Notes: a model not told the origin generated them from the letters alone. Numbered from the stretch's first letter, positions 1 through 8,137 are shown. The stretch: 36,759 bases of DNA from an uncultured Asticcacaulis sp. (GCA_936940865.1 CAKZJB010000061.1:1-36759), one strand, 5' to 3'. Translations and numbers: made by a program.

Positions 1-129
1 AGACTGACACGTCTAATTTGCGTGGCACTGACATTTGCATTTTGCAGCTACAAGGGATTTTCGCATAATAAAGGTTATGGGAAATAAAATATCCATTCTG
101 GCGCATATCGGGCGCAGAGTCGCATATCG

Positions 130-145
130 TACCAACGGCGATTGG
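130..145. repeat. Partial copy of the ACCAACGGC palindromic repeat end
   Basis: TACCAACGGCGATTGG occurs here and again, identically, at 3900-3915, where it begins the larger repeat element. Within this copy ACCAA and TTGGT can pair around a six-base loop. No matching right end was found nearby, so this looks like a solo or decayed copy. What is seen is an exact 16-base match in two intergenic positions; that the two belong to one dispersed family is inferred. Confidence 0.6.
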
Positions 146-180
146 TCTCCGGCTCGATCGCGGCGTATAAGATTTTGAAT

Positions 181-200
181 ATACGGGAAAACGCCCGTAT
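181..200. repeat. Small perfect hairpin
   Basis: ATACGGG and CCCGTAT form a perfect 7-bp stem around the loop AAAACG. No T-run follows on either strand, so a classic Rho-independent terminator is not supported. It could be a processing or stability element or an operator. It lies in the AT-rich gap downstream of nrdG. Confidence 0.35.
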
Positions 201-466
201 TCCTCGGGCCGCAAGGTCCGATGTGGTGCGACGCGGATCGTTATGGGCTTCCGGCGGACGGTTTCGAATGGCGCAGCCGGCGGGATTTGCCGGCGGGCCG
301 AGGTCTTCGCCATCGTGCCGGCCAGGCGTCTCAAAAAATCACCCGCGCGACCAATTCGGCGTCTCGCAATCATCGGACACATAATTGCCCCCTGCTCGCC
401 CCCAAAACGTTAACCAAAGGCAAATCGGATTCCATCCCTGACTCCGTTGGGGTGGTATTCCTGAAC

Positions 467-1174
467 TCAGGCGCCGTCGAAATTCCGGAATTCGATATCG
501 AGGCCGTGCCCGGAAAGATTGTCGATATCCAGGCGGCGGGACGGCCCGCGCAAGCCGCCCAGGGTAGGCCCGGCCCTGAAGTTCTGCAAAACGTAACGGC
601 CGCGGTAGCCGACGTCTTCCAGTTCGCGAATTATCGCATCGATATCACGCCGGTCCAGAAGATCGGCATGCACGGTCGTACGCACTTCGCGTGCGACGGC
701 GGTCCGGGTGACCAGGTCCAGGGCGCGCCTGAAAGCCCGCCACCCGTCCCACCCCGTGATCGCGGCGAATTTCGCGCGCGGCGCCTTGAAATCAAGGGCG
801 ACAAAGTCGACCAGCCCTTCGTCCAGCAGGGCCGCCAGCCGCTCGGGACGGGTCCCGTTGGTATCGAGCTTCACCAGAAAGCCCATGGATTTCAGGTGTC
901 TTGCCAGATCCGGCAAGGCCGGACAAAGCGTACATTCGCCCCCCGACAGGACGACGCCGTCGAGACGCCCGCGGCGCGCCTCGAGAAAGCGTTCGATCCG
1001 ATCCGGCGCCAGGCGGCGTAATTTGCCCTTCACCAACTCGGGATTGTGGCAGTAGGCACAGGCCATGTTGCATCCGGAAAACCACAGGATGCAGGCTGTC
1101 CGCTCCGGATAGTCCTGGAAGGTGAAGGGCGTCAGGGCGGTTATGGGCAGCTTGCGCCACATGGGATCGCTCAC
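467..1174 (-). CDS. nrdG: Anaerobic ribonucleotide reductase activating protein (radical SAM)
   Basis: A 235-residue radical-SAM activase that places the glycyl radical on NrdD so that dNTPs can be made without oxygen. The cluster motif CNMACAYC (CxxxCxxC) sits about 34 residues from the start, inside the sequence FSGCNMACAYCHNPELV. A GGE-type SAM-binding motif follows in VVLSGGECTL. The start is GTG at 1174-1172, overlapping the nrdD stop as GTGA, so the two genes are almost certainly translationally coupled. The length is normal for NrdG proteins of the type paired with Thermotoga-like NrdD. The pair follows the FNR-type box at 3233-3246, and this gene is the last of the transcript. No clear terminator was found downstream. 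Confidence 0.95.
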   Translation of the reverse strand: MSDPMWRKLPITALTPFTFQDYPERTACILWFSGCNMACAYCHNPELVKGKLRRLAPDRIERFLEARRGRLDGVVLSGGECTLCPALPDLARHLKSMGFLVKLDTNGTRPERLAALLDEGLVDFVALDFKAPRAKFAAITGWDGWRAFRRALDLVTRTAVAREVRTTVHADLLDRRDIDAIIRELEDVGYRGRYVLQNFRAGPTLGGLRGPSRRLDIDNLSGHGLDIEFRNFDGA

Positions 1175-3159
1175 CCCGCCGGCTCACAGAGGAAGAGCGG
1201 CAGGCTGGGCGCGTCTTCACGGAAGTGCTTGCGTTCGCCGTGCTCGCCCTTCTTGCCGAGGTTGAAACTGGCGACCGGGCGGTGATAGCCCATGACCCGG
1301 GTCCACACGAGCGTTTCCTTGCCGCACGACGGGCATGTCGCCTGCTCGCCGCTGAGATAGCCGTGCGTCTCGCAGACGGAAAAGACCGGCGTAATGGTGA
1401 TATAAGGCAGGCGATAGTTTTCGATGACCTTGCGCACCAGGCGCTTGCAGGCCTCGCCCGACGAGATGCGTTCGCTCATATAGAGATGCAGCACCGTCCC
1501 GCCGGTATATTTGCATTGCAGCCGGTCCTGAAGATCCAGCGCCTCGAACGGATCCTCGGTGTAGCCGACGGGCAACTGGCTGGAGTTGGTGTAATAGATG
1601 TTCTGACCGAGGCCGGCCTGCACGATCCCGGGATAGCGCCGCGCATCCTCCTTGGCGAAGCGGTAGGTCGTCCCTTCCGCCGGCGTGGCCTCGAGATTGT
1701 AGAGGTGGCCCGTTTCTTCCTGATAGGTCTTCAGCCGGTGGCGCATCTGGTCCAGGATGTCCTCGCACAGCGCCATGCCGCGCGCATCGGTCACATCGAA
1801 AGCGCCACCGGTGAAGTTGCGCACCATCTCGTTCATGCCGTTGACGCCGATCGTGCTGAAATGATTTCGGAAATGCGGCAGGTAGCGCCGGGTGTAGGGA
1901 TAGAGCCCGCGGTCGTACATTTCCTGGACACAGCGGCGCTTGGTTTCGAGCGAGGTCTTCGCCAGGTCCATCAGCCGCCCGGCCTCGCGCATCAGGCCGT
2001 CGGCATCGCCGCAAAAGCGGTAGCCCAGCCGGGCCATGTTGAGGGTGACCACGCCGATCGACCCCGTCATTTCGGCCGAGCCGAACAGGCCGTTGCCGCG
2101 CTTTTGCAGCTCACGCAGGTCGAGCTGCAAACGGCAGCACATGCTGCGCACGGCGTGCGGCGCATAGGCGTCGGGATTGGGCACGCGGCATCCGTGTTCG
2201 TCGATCCTGTACTGGCTGCCGATGAAGTTCTGGAAGTATGAGCTGCCGATCTTGGCCGTGTTGGCGAACAGGGCGTCCGCCACCGGGCCGTCCCAGGCAA
2301 AGTCCTCCATGACATTGACGGTCGGGATCGGAAAGGTAAAGGGCTGCCCCTGGGCGTCACCCTCGGTCATGACCTCGTAATAGGCTACGACGATCTGCTC
2401 CATCTCGGGCTGGAAATGCCGGTAGGTCATGTCCTCCGGTCCGGCGGCGCCGCGCCGGCGGGCCTCCGCCAGCAGATCGGGGGCGTCGATTCCTCTCAAC
2501 AGGTGAAGGCTGTCCGCCGTCGGGAAATTGTCGCGCAGGTCGGGCGGCACGGTGATATCAAGCGTGATATTGGTGAACGGGCTCTGCCCCCAGCGCGCCG
2601 GAACATTGAGATTGTAGACGAAGCTCCGGATGGCTTTCTTGATCTCGGCAAAGGGCAACCGGTCCTTGAAGACATATGGCGCCAGGTAGGTATCGAACGA
2701 ACTGAATGCCTGGGCGCCGGCCCACTCGGACTGCAGGATACCCAGGAAGTTGGCCATCTGGCCCAGCGCCTCGCGGAAATGGCGCGGCGGCCGGCTGGCG
2801 ACCTTGCCCGGCACGCCGTTGAAGCCCTCGTCGAGCAACGCCCGCAGGCTCCAGCCGGCGCAGTATCCGGTCAGGCAATCGAGGTCGTGGATGTGAATGT
2901 CGGCATTGCGGTGCGCCTGCGACTCCTCGGGGGCATAGACATGGTCCAGCCAGTAGTTGGCGATGATCTTGCCGGCGGCGTTGTTGATGAGCCCGGCATT
3001 GCTGTATGACGTGTTGGCGTTGGCGTTCACGCGCCAATCCTGGCGCAGGACATATTCCTCGACCGTCTGTTTGCAATCGACCAGGCTGGCCGCCCCCTCC
3101 CCGCCGCCAATCCGGAAGAGAAAATCGAGCGTGTCGAGACCGCTGTCGCTGTCGGGCAT
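1171..3159 (-). CDS. nrdD: Anaerobic (class III) ribonucleoside-triphosphate reductase
   Basis: A 662-residue glycyl-radical enzyme that reduces ribonucleotides to deoxyribonucleotides under anoxia. The N-terminal part has the family segment DWRVNANANTSYS and the metal-poor core HIHDLD. SMCCRL followed by GSIGVVTLN resembles the Thermotoga-type active-site region. A C-terminal zinc-type motif (CETHG then CPSCG) precedes the glycyl-radical loop RVMGYHRP. There is no N-terminal ATP-cone domain: the reductase core begins by about residue 35, so the usual dATP activity switch seems absent. The start is ATG at 3159, with GGAGGT about 5 nt upstream. An FNR-type box 74-87 bases upstream of the start predicts oxygen-controlled expression. 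It overlaps nrdG by 4 bases. Confidence 0.96.
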   Translation of the reverse strand: MPDSDSGLDTLDFLFRIGGGEGAASLVDCKQTVEEYVLRQDWRVNANANTSYSNAGLINNAAGKIIANYWLDHVYAPEESQAHRNADIHIHDLDCLTGYCAGWSLRALLDEGFNGVPGKVASRPPRHFREALGQMANFLGILQSEWAGAQAFSSFDTYLAPYVFKDRLPFAEIKKAIRSFVYNLNVPARWGQSPFTNITLDITVPPDLRDNFPTADSLHLLRGIDAPDLLAEARRRGAAGPEDMTYRHFQPEMEQIVVAYYEVMTEGDAQGQPFTFPIPTVNVMEDFAWDGPVADALFANTAKIGSSYFQNFIGSQYRIDEHGCRVPNPDAYAPHAVRSMCCRLQLDLRELQKRGNGLFGSAEMTGSIGVVTLNMARLGYRFCGDADGLMREAGRLMDLAKTSLETKRRCVQEMYDRGLYPYTRRYLPHFRNHFSTIGVNGMNEMVRNFTGGAFDVTDARGMALCEDILDQMRHRLKTYQEETGHLYNLEATPAEGTTYRFAKEDARRYPGIVQAGLGQNIYYTNSSQLPVGYTEDPFEALDLQDRLQCKYTGGTVLHLYMSERISSGEACKRLVRKVIENYRLPYITITPVFSVCETHGYLSGEQATCPSCGKETLVWTRVMGYHRPVASFNLGKKGEHGERKHFREDAPSLPLFLCEPAG

Positions 3160-3232
3160 GATGACCTCCGCAAATCAATATGTAGATGCCTTGCTTGGCT
3201 TGGCTACATTATGTTGATTTGCATCGGGCCAT

Positions 3233-3246
3233 TTGACAGCTATCAA
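3233..3246 (-). promoter_or_regulatory. FNR/DNR-type box for nrdDG
   Basis: TTGACAGCTATCAA matches the consensus TTGAT-N4-ATCAA at 9 of 10 positions. It lies between the hemerythrin gene and nrdD. A minus-strand TAATGT (3205-3210) is centred 32 bases downstream of the box centre, which is the spacing expected when an FNR-class protein activates from about -41.5. A weaker half-match, TTGATTTGCATCGG, lies at 3214-3227. The sequence match is seen; activation of nrdDG is inferred. Confidence 0.75.
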
Positions 3247-3263
3247 GCGGGGGCATCACATCT

Positions 3264-3824
3264 TCAGTCCGGGTGTGCGACTGAGCGTCGGCGGGCGGCC
3301 ATGCGATGGCTCAAGTCCTGCAAATCCTGGGGTTTCAGACGCAGGCGCGCGATCGGAATGACGATGGCGTTTTCGAGTGCGACATGACGCCGCTCCAGGG
3401 CGACGAACTCAAGCAGCAGCGCCCGCAGGCCGGCTTCGCGCGAGGGCGGCATCCCCTCCGCCCCGGCCTTCTCAAGGCCCCGCAGCAGGTGGCCGACCCT
3501 GTCCCGGTCGCCGCCGTGATCGTCCGTCAGCATGCCCAGGATGCGCTCTATATCGTCCTCCGGCGCGGCGCGGCGGCGCAGGAGCGGAAACAGGTCCTCC
3601 TCCTCGTCGAGCACGTGCAAGGGCAGGTCGTGACGCAGGAAGGCGATCACCGTGGCCAGGCAGGCGCCATCGAAAACGTCCGATCGCGCCAGCCGCTCCA
3701 CCAGCCGGCACAATTGCCGGTGCCTGTAATGCTCGGCGAAGAACCAGTCCAGCGGCTCGGCCATCAGCTCGGCCGGTACGGTTTCGATCTGGGCATCCGC
3801 CGCGAAGTCGGCCGCCTGTATCAT
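3264..3824 (-). CDS. Hemerythrin-domain (HHE) protein
   Basis: A 186-residue helical protein with the hemerythrin HHE cation-binding pattern: His32 and His35 in EHYRH, His65 and His70 followed by acidic residues in RHDLPLHVLDEEEDLFP, His in DDHGGD, and His/Glu in RRHVALEN ahead of VIPIA. Such proteins hold a di-iron centre that binds O2 or NO or supports iron-sulfur repair; the ligand here is not known. I chose ATG at 3824 because GAGGAGG lies just upstream and the family domain begins soon after. The longer open frame to 4064 runs through the repeat element and reads as arginine-rich nonsense. It may be the last gene of the nar transcript, since no obvious promoter separates them apart from the repeat. 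Confidence 0.85.
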   Translation of the reverse strand: MIQAADFAADAQIETVPAELMAEPLDWFFAEHYRHRQLCRLVERLARSDVFDGACLATVIAFLRHDLPLHVLDEEEDLFPLLRRRAAPEDDIERILGMLTDDHGGDRDRVGHLLRGLEKAGAEGMPPSREAGLRALLLEFVALERRHVALENAIVIPIARLRLKPQDLQDLSHRMAARRRSVAHPD

Positions 3825-3898
3825 GACATCCTCCTCAATGGCTGTATCAGGGGCGCCGCGCGTCCGGCTCCGCCGGTCAGGGTCAGGACTTTCGAATA

Positions 3899-4121
3899 AT
3901 ACCAACGGCGATTGGCTTTGATTCTGTCGCCGTTGGCGAGGGCGCCACTCTTTTCGTACTTTGCCCGCCGGCGCCTTGTCCTCAAGGAGCGAAGCGTCAG
4001 GACAACGCCTCGTGGTCCTCAAGGAGCGAAGCGTCAGGACAACGCTTCGTGGGCGGCGAGCCATGCGGCGTTTGAGCTAAAAAGACGAATACCGACGATC
4101 ATTCTTTATGGCCGTTGGTAT
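3899..4121. repeat. 223-bp palindromic repeat element (MITE-like)
   Basis: The ends are exact inverted repeats: ATACCAACGGC at 3899-3909 and GCCGTTGGTAT at 4111-4121. The left part folds on itself: CCAACGGCGA (3902-3911) pairs perfectly with TCGCCGTTGG (3927-3936). The middle carries two tandem 37-base units. The first 16 bases after position 3899 recur at 130-145. There is no coding capacity for a transposase, so it resembles a non-autonomous mobile or REP-like element. It lies between the prolyl isomerase and hemerythrin genes and supplies the last codons of the isomerase. That it is mobile is inference. Confidence 0.75.
3979..4052. repeat. Two tandem 37-bp units inside the repeat element
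   Basis: The unit at 3979-4015 is repeated at 4016-4052 with a single C/T difference. Each unit begins TCCTCAAGGAGCGAAGCGTC. TTGTCCT (3977-3983) and AGGACAA can pair, and CGAAGCGT can pair with ACGCTTCG in the second unit, so the RNA would form nested hairpins. It lies in the gap between the nar operon and the hemerythrin gene and could influence transcript stability or termination. Confidence 0.8.
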
Positions 4122-5192
4122 AAGTGTGTAGTTGCGTTTCGCGGGCGTGAGCCGCGACTTGAGGATGCAGGCGACGCTGGCCAGCATGGGATCGTTCGCG
4201 CCCTGTGCCGCGGAAACGAGCTGGGTAAAGGATTCGTCGTCGGCGTGGTCGAGAAAATGCCGGACCTCGCCCCGCACGAAGTCGGCGACCGTCATCGCCT
4301 TCTCAACGGCCGAGGCGGCCACGCGCTCGGCCAGGGCCTTATCGGCGCCGGCCAGCCAGGGCGCGATGCGTTCCGCAAGGCGCGGATCGTCGACCAGGCC
4401 GCCCAGCGACAGGCTGGGCCGTTCGACGGTCCCCGCATCGCCGAGTTTCAGCGCAATGCCCTTGCCGCGCGCCTCCGCCACCAGTTGCTCGCAATAGCGT
4501 GCCGAGGCGGCGACCCAGGCGCGGCTTTCCATGTGCAGCCGGATGCGGTCACGAACCGCTTCGAACGGCAGGCGCGTCCGCGGAATGCGCCGGTCGAGCC
4601 GGACGATATGCCAGCCAAATGCCGATCGCACCGGTTCGGGGTAGATGGCGCGTTCGGGCATCGACAGCAGGACCTCTTCCAGCGCGGAAACCAGGTCGCC
4701 CCGGCGCAATTGTCCCAGAGAGCCGCCGACCTCGGCCGACGGACATTGCGACAGGGCCCGGGCCAGGCCGGCAAAGGCGGAGGGCTCGCTCATCAGCTGG
4801 GCGATCAGGTCACGCGCGATTTCCGCGCCCGACTCGGGCAGCAGGATATGCGATGCCTCGTAGAGTTCGGGCGTCAGGAAGCTGTCCGGGCGGGTAGCGT
4901 AGAAGCGCAGGCACTCGTCTTCCGTCGGTACGTCGACGGTCAGCTCGGTGTCGAACAGCGCGCGGATCAGCGCCTCCTCCTCCGTTTCCAGCCGCCCGGC
5001 CTCGTCGGCCTGCGGGGTGGCTACGAGGCCGAGCTCGCGCGCCCGGTTGAGCAGCAGCGCCTTGAGCGCCAGGGCGTGGGCGGCGGCATGCGCTTCGGCG
5101 GAGGTCGCCGACGGATGGTGGGTCATCTCGTCGCGGATCAGCTGTTCCGGGATTTCGACGCCGTCGACAACAAGGTGGGACATGTACGACAT
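4077..5192 (-). CDS. NifM/PpiC-type peptidyl-prolyl isomerase of the nar operon
   Basis: A 371-residue parvulin-type prolyl isomerase. The rotamase domain spans roughly residues 105-210, with EASHILLP near its start, the GGSLGQLRRGDLV loop, and AFGWHIVRLDRR near its end. A long C-terminal extension follows. PpiC-type proteins sit at the same place in nar operons such as that of Pseudomonas aeruginosa and probably help nitrate reductase maturation, as NifM does for nitrogenase; the client here is inferred. No secretion signal is seen, so it is probably cytoplasmic. The start at 5192 is backed by GGAGGA 9 nt upstream, and the narI stop lies 4 nt away. The last 14 codons and the TAG stop come from the inverted-repeat element, so the original C terminus may have been replaced. 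Confidence 0.85.
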   Translation of the reverse strand: MSYMSHLVVDGVEIPEQLIRDEMTHHPSATSAEAHAAAHALALKALLLNRARELGLVATPQADEAGRLETEEEALIRALFDTELTVDVPTEDECLRFYATRPDSFLTPELYEASHILLPESGAEIARDLIAQLMSEPSAFAGLARALSQCPSAEVGGSLGQLRRGDLVSALEEVLLSMPERAIYPEPVRSAFGWHIVRLDRRIPRTRLPFEAVRDRIRLHMESRAWVAASARYCEQLVAEARGKGIALKLGDAGTVERPSLSLGGLVDDPRLAERIAPWLAGADKALAERVAASAVEKAMTVADFVRGEVRHFLDHADDESFTQLVSAAQGANDPMLASVACILKSRLTPAKRNYTLIPTAIKNDRRYSSF

Positions 5193-5196
5193 AAGC

Positions 5197-5904
5197 TTAT
5201 TTCCTCCGGATGGCGGCGATGTCGCGGCGCGTGCGCACCAGTTGCCAGCCGCGGCGGTTGAGGTACCAGACGGGCGCGGACAGCATGTGGACCAGACGCG
5301 TGAAGGGGAAGGCCAGCAGGATCGTCATTCCGAGGATCAGATGCGCCTTGAAGACCCAGGGCACGTCGGCGACATAGCTGGCCGCCTGGCGGTCGAAGCT
5401 GAAGATGCCCTGCGCCCAGCTCATGAACTTGACCATCTCGCTGCCGTCCAGGTGCTGCGCCGACAGGGGAATGGTCGACAGGCCGAGGCAGAGCTGCACC
5501 GTCAGGATCAGCAGGATGGCGGTATCGCCGAAGCTTGAATTGTGGCGGATGCGGGCGTCGAACAGACGCCGGTGCAGCAGGAGCAGGGCGCCCATCAGGG
5601 CGAAGGCCCCGGCGACGCCGCCGGCGATCATGGCCAGAAGCTGCTTGGCGCCGTGCGGCACGCCAAAATATTCGAAGACGGCGATGGGCGTCAGCAAGCC
5701 GACCAGATGGCCGCCGAAGATGACCAGGACACCCACGTGAAACAGGACCGAGCCCGCCACAAGCTGCTTGCGGCGCAAGAGCTGCGACGATCCCGTCCGC
5801 CAGGTATATTGTTCGCGGTCGAAGCGCAGGACCGAGCCGATGGCCAGCACCGACAGGGCGATATAGGGATAAACCCCGAACAGAAGGCTGTTGATCGTTT
5901 CCAT
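5197..5904 (-). CDS. narI: Respiratory nitrate reductase gamma subunit (cytochrome b)
   Basis: A 235-residue membrane protein that passes quinol electrons to NarH through two b-type hemes. Five hydrophobic segments are visible. The four heme ligands are conserved: His56 and His66 (in LFHVG and FGGHLVG), and a second pair 18 residues apart in KAHLILGM and RLVHMLSAP. The length agrees with E. coli NarI (225). I use ATG at 5904, which shares one base with the narJ stop (TAATG); the upstream extension is narJ out of frame. It ends 4 nt before the prolyl isomerase gene. Confidence 0.96.
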   Translation of the reverse strand: METINSLLFGVYPYIALSVLAIGSVLRFDREQYTWRTGSSQLLRRKQLVAGSVLFHVGVLVIFGGHLVGLLTPIAVFEYFGVPHGAKQLLAMIAGGVAGAFALMGALLLLHRRLFDARIRHNSSFGDTAILLILTVQLCLGLSTIPLSAQHLDGSEMVKFMSWAQGIFSFDRQAASYVADVPWVFKAHLILGMTILLAFPFTRLVHMLSAPVWYLNRRGWQLVRTRRDIAAIRRK

Positions 5905-6611
5905 TATCGTGCTCCTCCGGCGGCGCGGCCGGGCGCCGGCGTACCGGCCTTCATCGCGGCGACCAGGGCCTCGGCTTTCGGGCAGCCGGCTTCGCCCGGG
6001 CCGAAGGTGACGGCGGTCTCCGCCCATTGTTTGTCAAGCGCATCGAGATCGTCGGGATTGTCTTCGGGTTCGGCCAGCAGCGCCGCCACGAGCTGGGCCT
6101 CGGCGCGCACGCCGGCCAGGGCCACGAGGGCATCGAAGACGGCGGCGTAGGCGCTGTCGCGCGTCTTCAGGCGCCCGGCCAGGGCTTCGAGGACATGCAC
6201 CGCCTCACCCAGGAAGGACGCGGCTTCCGGCTGCGGCAGGATAGACAGGAATTCGAGGAAGACCGGCAGGTAGTCCGGCAGTTCCTTCGCGTCGAGCTCC
6301 AGCCCGCGGCTGCGGTAAAGCTCGACGAGCGCCACCATGGCCTGGCCGCGTTCGCGGCTTTCGCCATGAACGTGCTCATAGAGGTTGAGCGACAACGAGC
6401 GCGAACGGTCGAACAGATCGATATAGCGTTCCTGCGCCTCGTAGAGATCCGCATCGGCGATCTCCTGCGCCAGGACGGATACCGACGCCGCGATGGCGGG
6501 CGGGACCAGCCCCTCCCCCGTCACGGCGCGCACGATGTCGGCGCACAGGCCTTGCGTCTCTTCGGTCGGATAGGCCAGCAATTGCGCCAGGGCCTGATAG
6601 GTCATGGACAT
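5904..6611 (-). CDS. narJ: Nitrate reductase assembly chaperone
   Basis: A 235-residue TorD/NarJ-family chaperone that holds apo-NarGH while the molybdenum cofactor and iron-sulfur clusters are inserted; it is not part of the final enzyme. The family pattern is visible in ERYIDLFDRSRSLSLNLYEH, HGESRERGQAMV and LPDYLPVFLEFLS. The start is ATG at 6611, with AAGGAGG about 7 nt upstream and the narH stop only 2 nt away. The same frame is open far upstream within narH, but that part is a shadow. The C-terminal tail is acidic and then Ala/Gly-rich. Confidence 0.95.
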   Translation of the reverse strand: MSMTYQALAQLLAYPTEETQGLCADIVRAVTGEGLVPPAIAASVSVLAQEIADADLYEAQERYIDLFDRSRSLSLNLYEHVHGESRERGQAMVALVELYRSRGLELDAKELPDYLPVFLEFLSILPQPEAASFLGEAVHVLEALAGRLKTRDSAYAAVFDALVALAGVRAEAQLVAALLAEPEDNPDDLDALDKQWAETAVTFGPGEAGCPKAEALVAAMKAGTPAPGRAAGGAR

Positions 6612-6613
6612 GG

Positions 6614-8137
6614 TCACGCCTCCTTCGCCGTCGGGGCCGCCGCCGGCTTCTTGATCTTGCCGAACAGGCCGAATTCGGTCTGGCCGCCGGAGCAGCCGTT
6701 GCCGAAGGTGAAACCGCAATTGCCGCGCAGTTCGTAGGCGTCTTCCGCGGCTTCGCGGTGCGTCGTCGGGATGACGAAGCGGTCCTCGTAATTGGCGATC
6801 GCCATGATCCTGTACATGTCCTCGACCTGGGCGGCGCTTAAGCCAACCTTTTCGGCCATCGGCGCGTCGATGCGGCCTTCGATCGTCTTGGCGCGCATGA
6901 ACATACGCATGGTCATCATGCGTTGCAGGGCTTCGATCACGGGTTCCTCGACGCCCGCGGTCAGCAGGTTGGCGAGGTACTTCGCCGGGATGCGCAGCGA
7001 ATTGACGTCCGGCATCTCGCCGTCCATTTCGAGCGCGCCGGCCGAGGCGGCCGACTGGATCGGCGACAGCGGCGGCACGTACCAGACCATGGGCAGGGTC
7101 CGGTATTCCGGGTGCAGCGGAAAGGCGATCTTCCAGTCCATGGCCATCTTGTAAACGGGGCTGTTTCTCGCCGCCTCGAGCCACGCCTCGGGGATACCGT
7201 CGGCGCGCGCCTGGCGGATCACCGCCGGATCGTGCGGGTTCAGAAAGACGTCGAGCTGCGCCTGGTAGAGGTCCTTGTCCTCGACCGAAGCCGCCGCCTC
7301 GATGCGGTCTGCGTCATAGAGCAGCACGCCGAGATAGCGGATGCGCCCGACGCAGGTTTCCGAACACACGGTCGGCAGGCCGACCTCGATGCGCGGGAAG
7401 CAGAAGGTGCACTTTTCCGATTTTCCGGAACTCCAGTTGTAATAGATCTTCTTGTACGGGCAGGCCGACACGCACATGCGCCAGCCGCGGCACTTGTCCT
7501 GGTCGATCAGGACGATGCCGTCCTCCTCGCGCTTGTAGATGGCGCCTGACGGACAGGCCGCGACGCAGGCCGGGTTCAGGCAGTGCTCGCACAGGCGCGG
7601 CAGGTACATCATGAAGGTGTTTTCATAGGCGCCGTAGATCTCCTTTTCGACGCCTTCGAAATTGTAATCCTTCGACCGCTTGGAAAATTCGCCGCCCAGG
7701 ATTTCCTCCCAGTTCGGCCCCCACTCGATCTTCTCCATGCGCTGGCCACTGATCTTTGAACGCGGCCGTGCGGTCGGAAACGCCTTCATTTCCGGCGCCG
7801 TCTGCAGGTGGCCGTAGTCGAAGTCGAACGGCTCATAATAGTCGTCGATTTCCGGCAGGTCCGGATTGGCGAAGATTTTCGACAGGATGCGCCATTTGGC
7901 GCCCATGCGCGGCTCGATCTTGCCGTTGGCCTTGCGGACCCAGCCGCCGTTCCAGCGCTTCTGGTTTTCCCAGTCCTTGGGATAGCCGACGCCGGGCTTG
8001 GTTTCGACATTGTTGAACCAGGCATATTCGACGCCTTCGCGGTTGGTCCACACGTTCTTGCAGGTAACCGAACAGGTGTGGCAGCCGATACACTTGTCGA
8101 GGTTCAGCACCATGCCGATCTGGGCGCGGATCTTCAT
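6614..8137 (-). CDS. narH: Respiratory nitrate reductase beta subunit (Fe-S electron carrier)
   Basis: A 507-residue electron-transfer subunit that carries four iron-sulfur clusters between NarI and NarG. Cys16, Cys19, Cys22 and Cys26 (CIGCHTCSVTCKN) are at the same positions as in E. coli NarH. CEHCLNPACVAACP follows. The third group is CRGWRMCVSACP, with Trp replacing a Cys, as expected for the [3Fe-4S] centre. CTFCFPR and CSETCVGRIRYLG complete the set. The start is ATG at 8137, overlapping the narG stop as ATGA. The longer frame upstream is narG sequence read out of frame. Confidence 0.97.
   Translation of the reverse strand: MKIRAQIGMVLNLDKCIGCHTCSVTCKNVWTNREGVEYAWFNNVETKPGVGYPKDWENQKRWNGGWVRKANGKIEPRMGAKWRILSKIFANPDLPEIDDYYEPFDFDYGHLQTAPEMKAFPTARPRSKISGQRMEKIEWGPNWEEILGGEFSKRSKDYNFEGVEKEIYGAYENTFMMYLPRLCEHCLNPACVAACPSGAIYKREEDGIVLIDQDKCRGWRMCVSACPYKKIYYNWSSGKSEKCTFCFPRIEVGLPTVCSETCVGRIRYLGVLLYDADRIEAAASVEDKDLYQAQLDVFLNPHDPAVIRQARADGIPEAWLEAARNSPVYKMAMDWKIAFPLHPEYRTLPMVWYVPPLSPIQSAASAGALEMDGEMPDVNSLRIPAKYLANLLTAGVEEPVIEALQRMMTMRMFMRAKTIEGRIDAPMAEKVGLSAAQVEDMYRIMAIANYEDRFVIPTTHREAAEDAYELRGNCGFTFGNGCSGGQTEFGLFGKIKKPAAAPTAKEA

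Larger units (their letters stand above)
1..466. other. Left-edge intergenic region, no convincing gene
   Basis: This stretch lies downstream of nrdG and reaches the left edge. The first 200 bases are visibly more AT-rich than the rest of the window. It holds a 9-bp direct repeat (CGCATATCG at 102-110 and 121-129), a copy of the end of the repeat element found near 3.9 kb (130-145), and a small hairpin (181-200). A minus-strand frame beginning at 382 (ATG, preceded by an AGGGGG-like ribosome site) stays open to the edge. Its translation becomes low-quality once it crosses the repeat copy, so I do not call it a gene. Confidence 0.5.

Noticed and set aside
3979-4052. Possible CRISPR array
   Set aside because: Two 37-bp units are directly adjacent with no spacers and no cas genes are present.
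3825-4064. N-terminal extension of the hemerythrin protein through the repeat element
   Set aside because: The extension is Arg/Ser-rich and repeat-encoded, while a strong ribosome site sits just before the ATG at 3824.
6612-7184. N-terminal extension of NarJ within narH
   Set aside because: Normal NarJ starts at the ATG at 6611 with AAGGAGG upstream. The extension reads as nonsense out of frame with narH.
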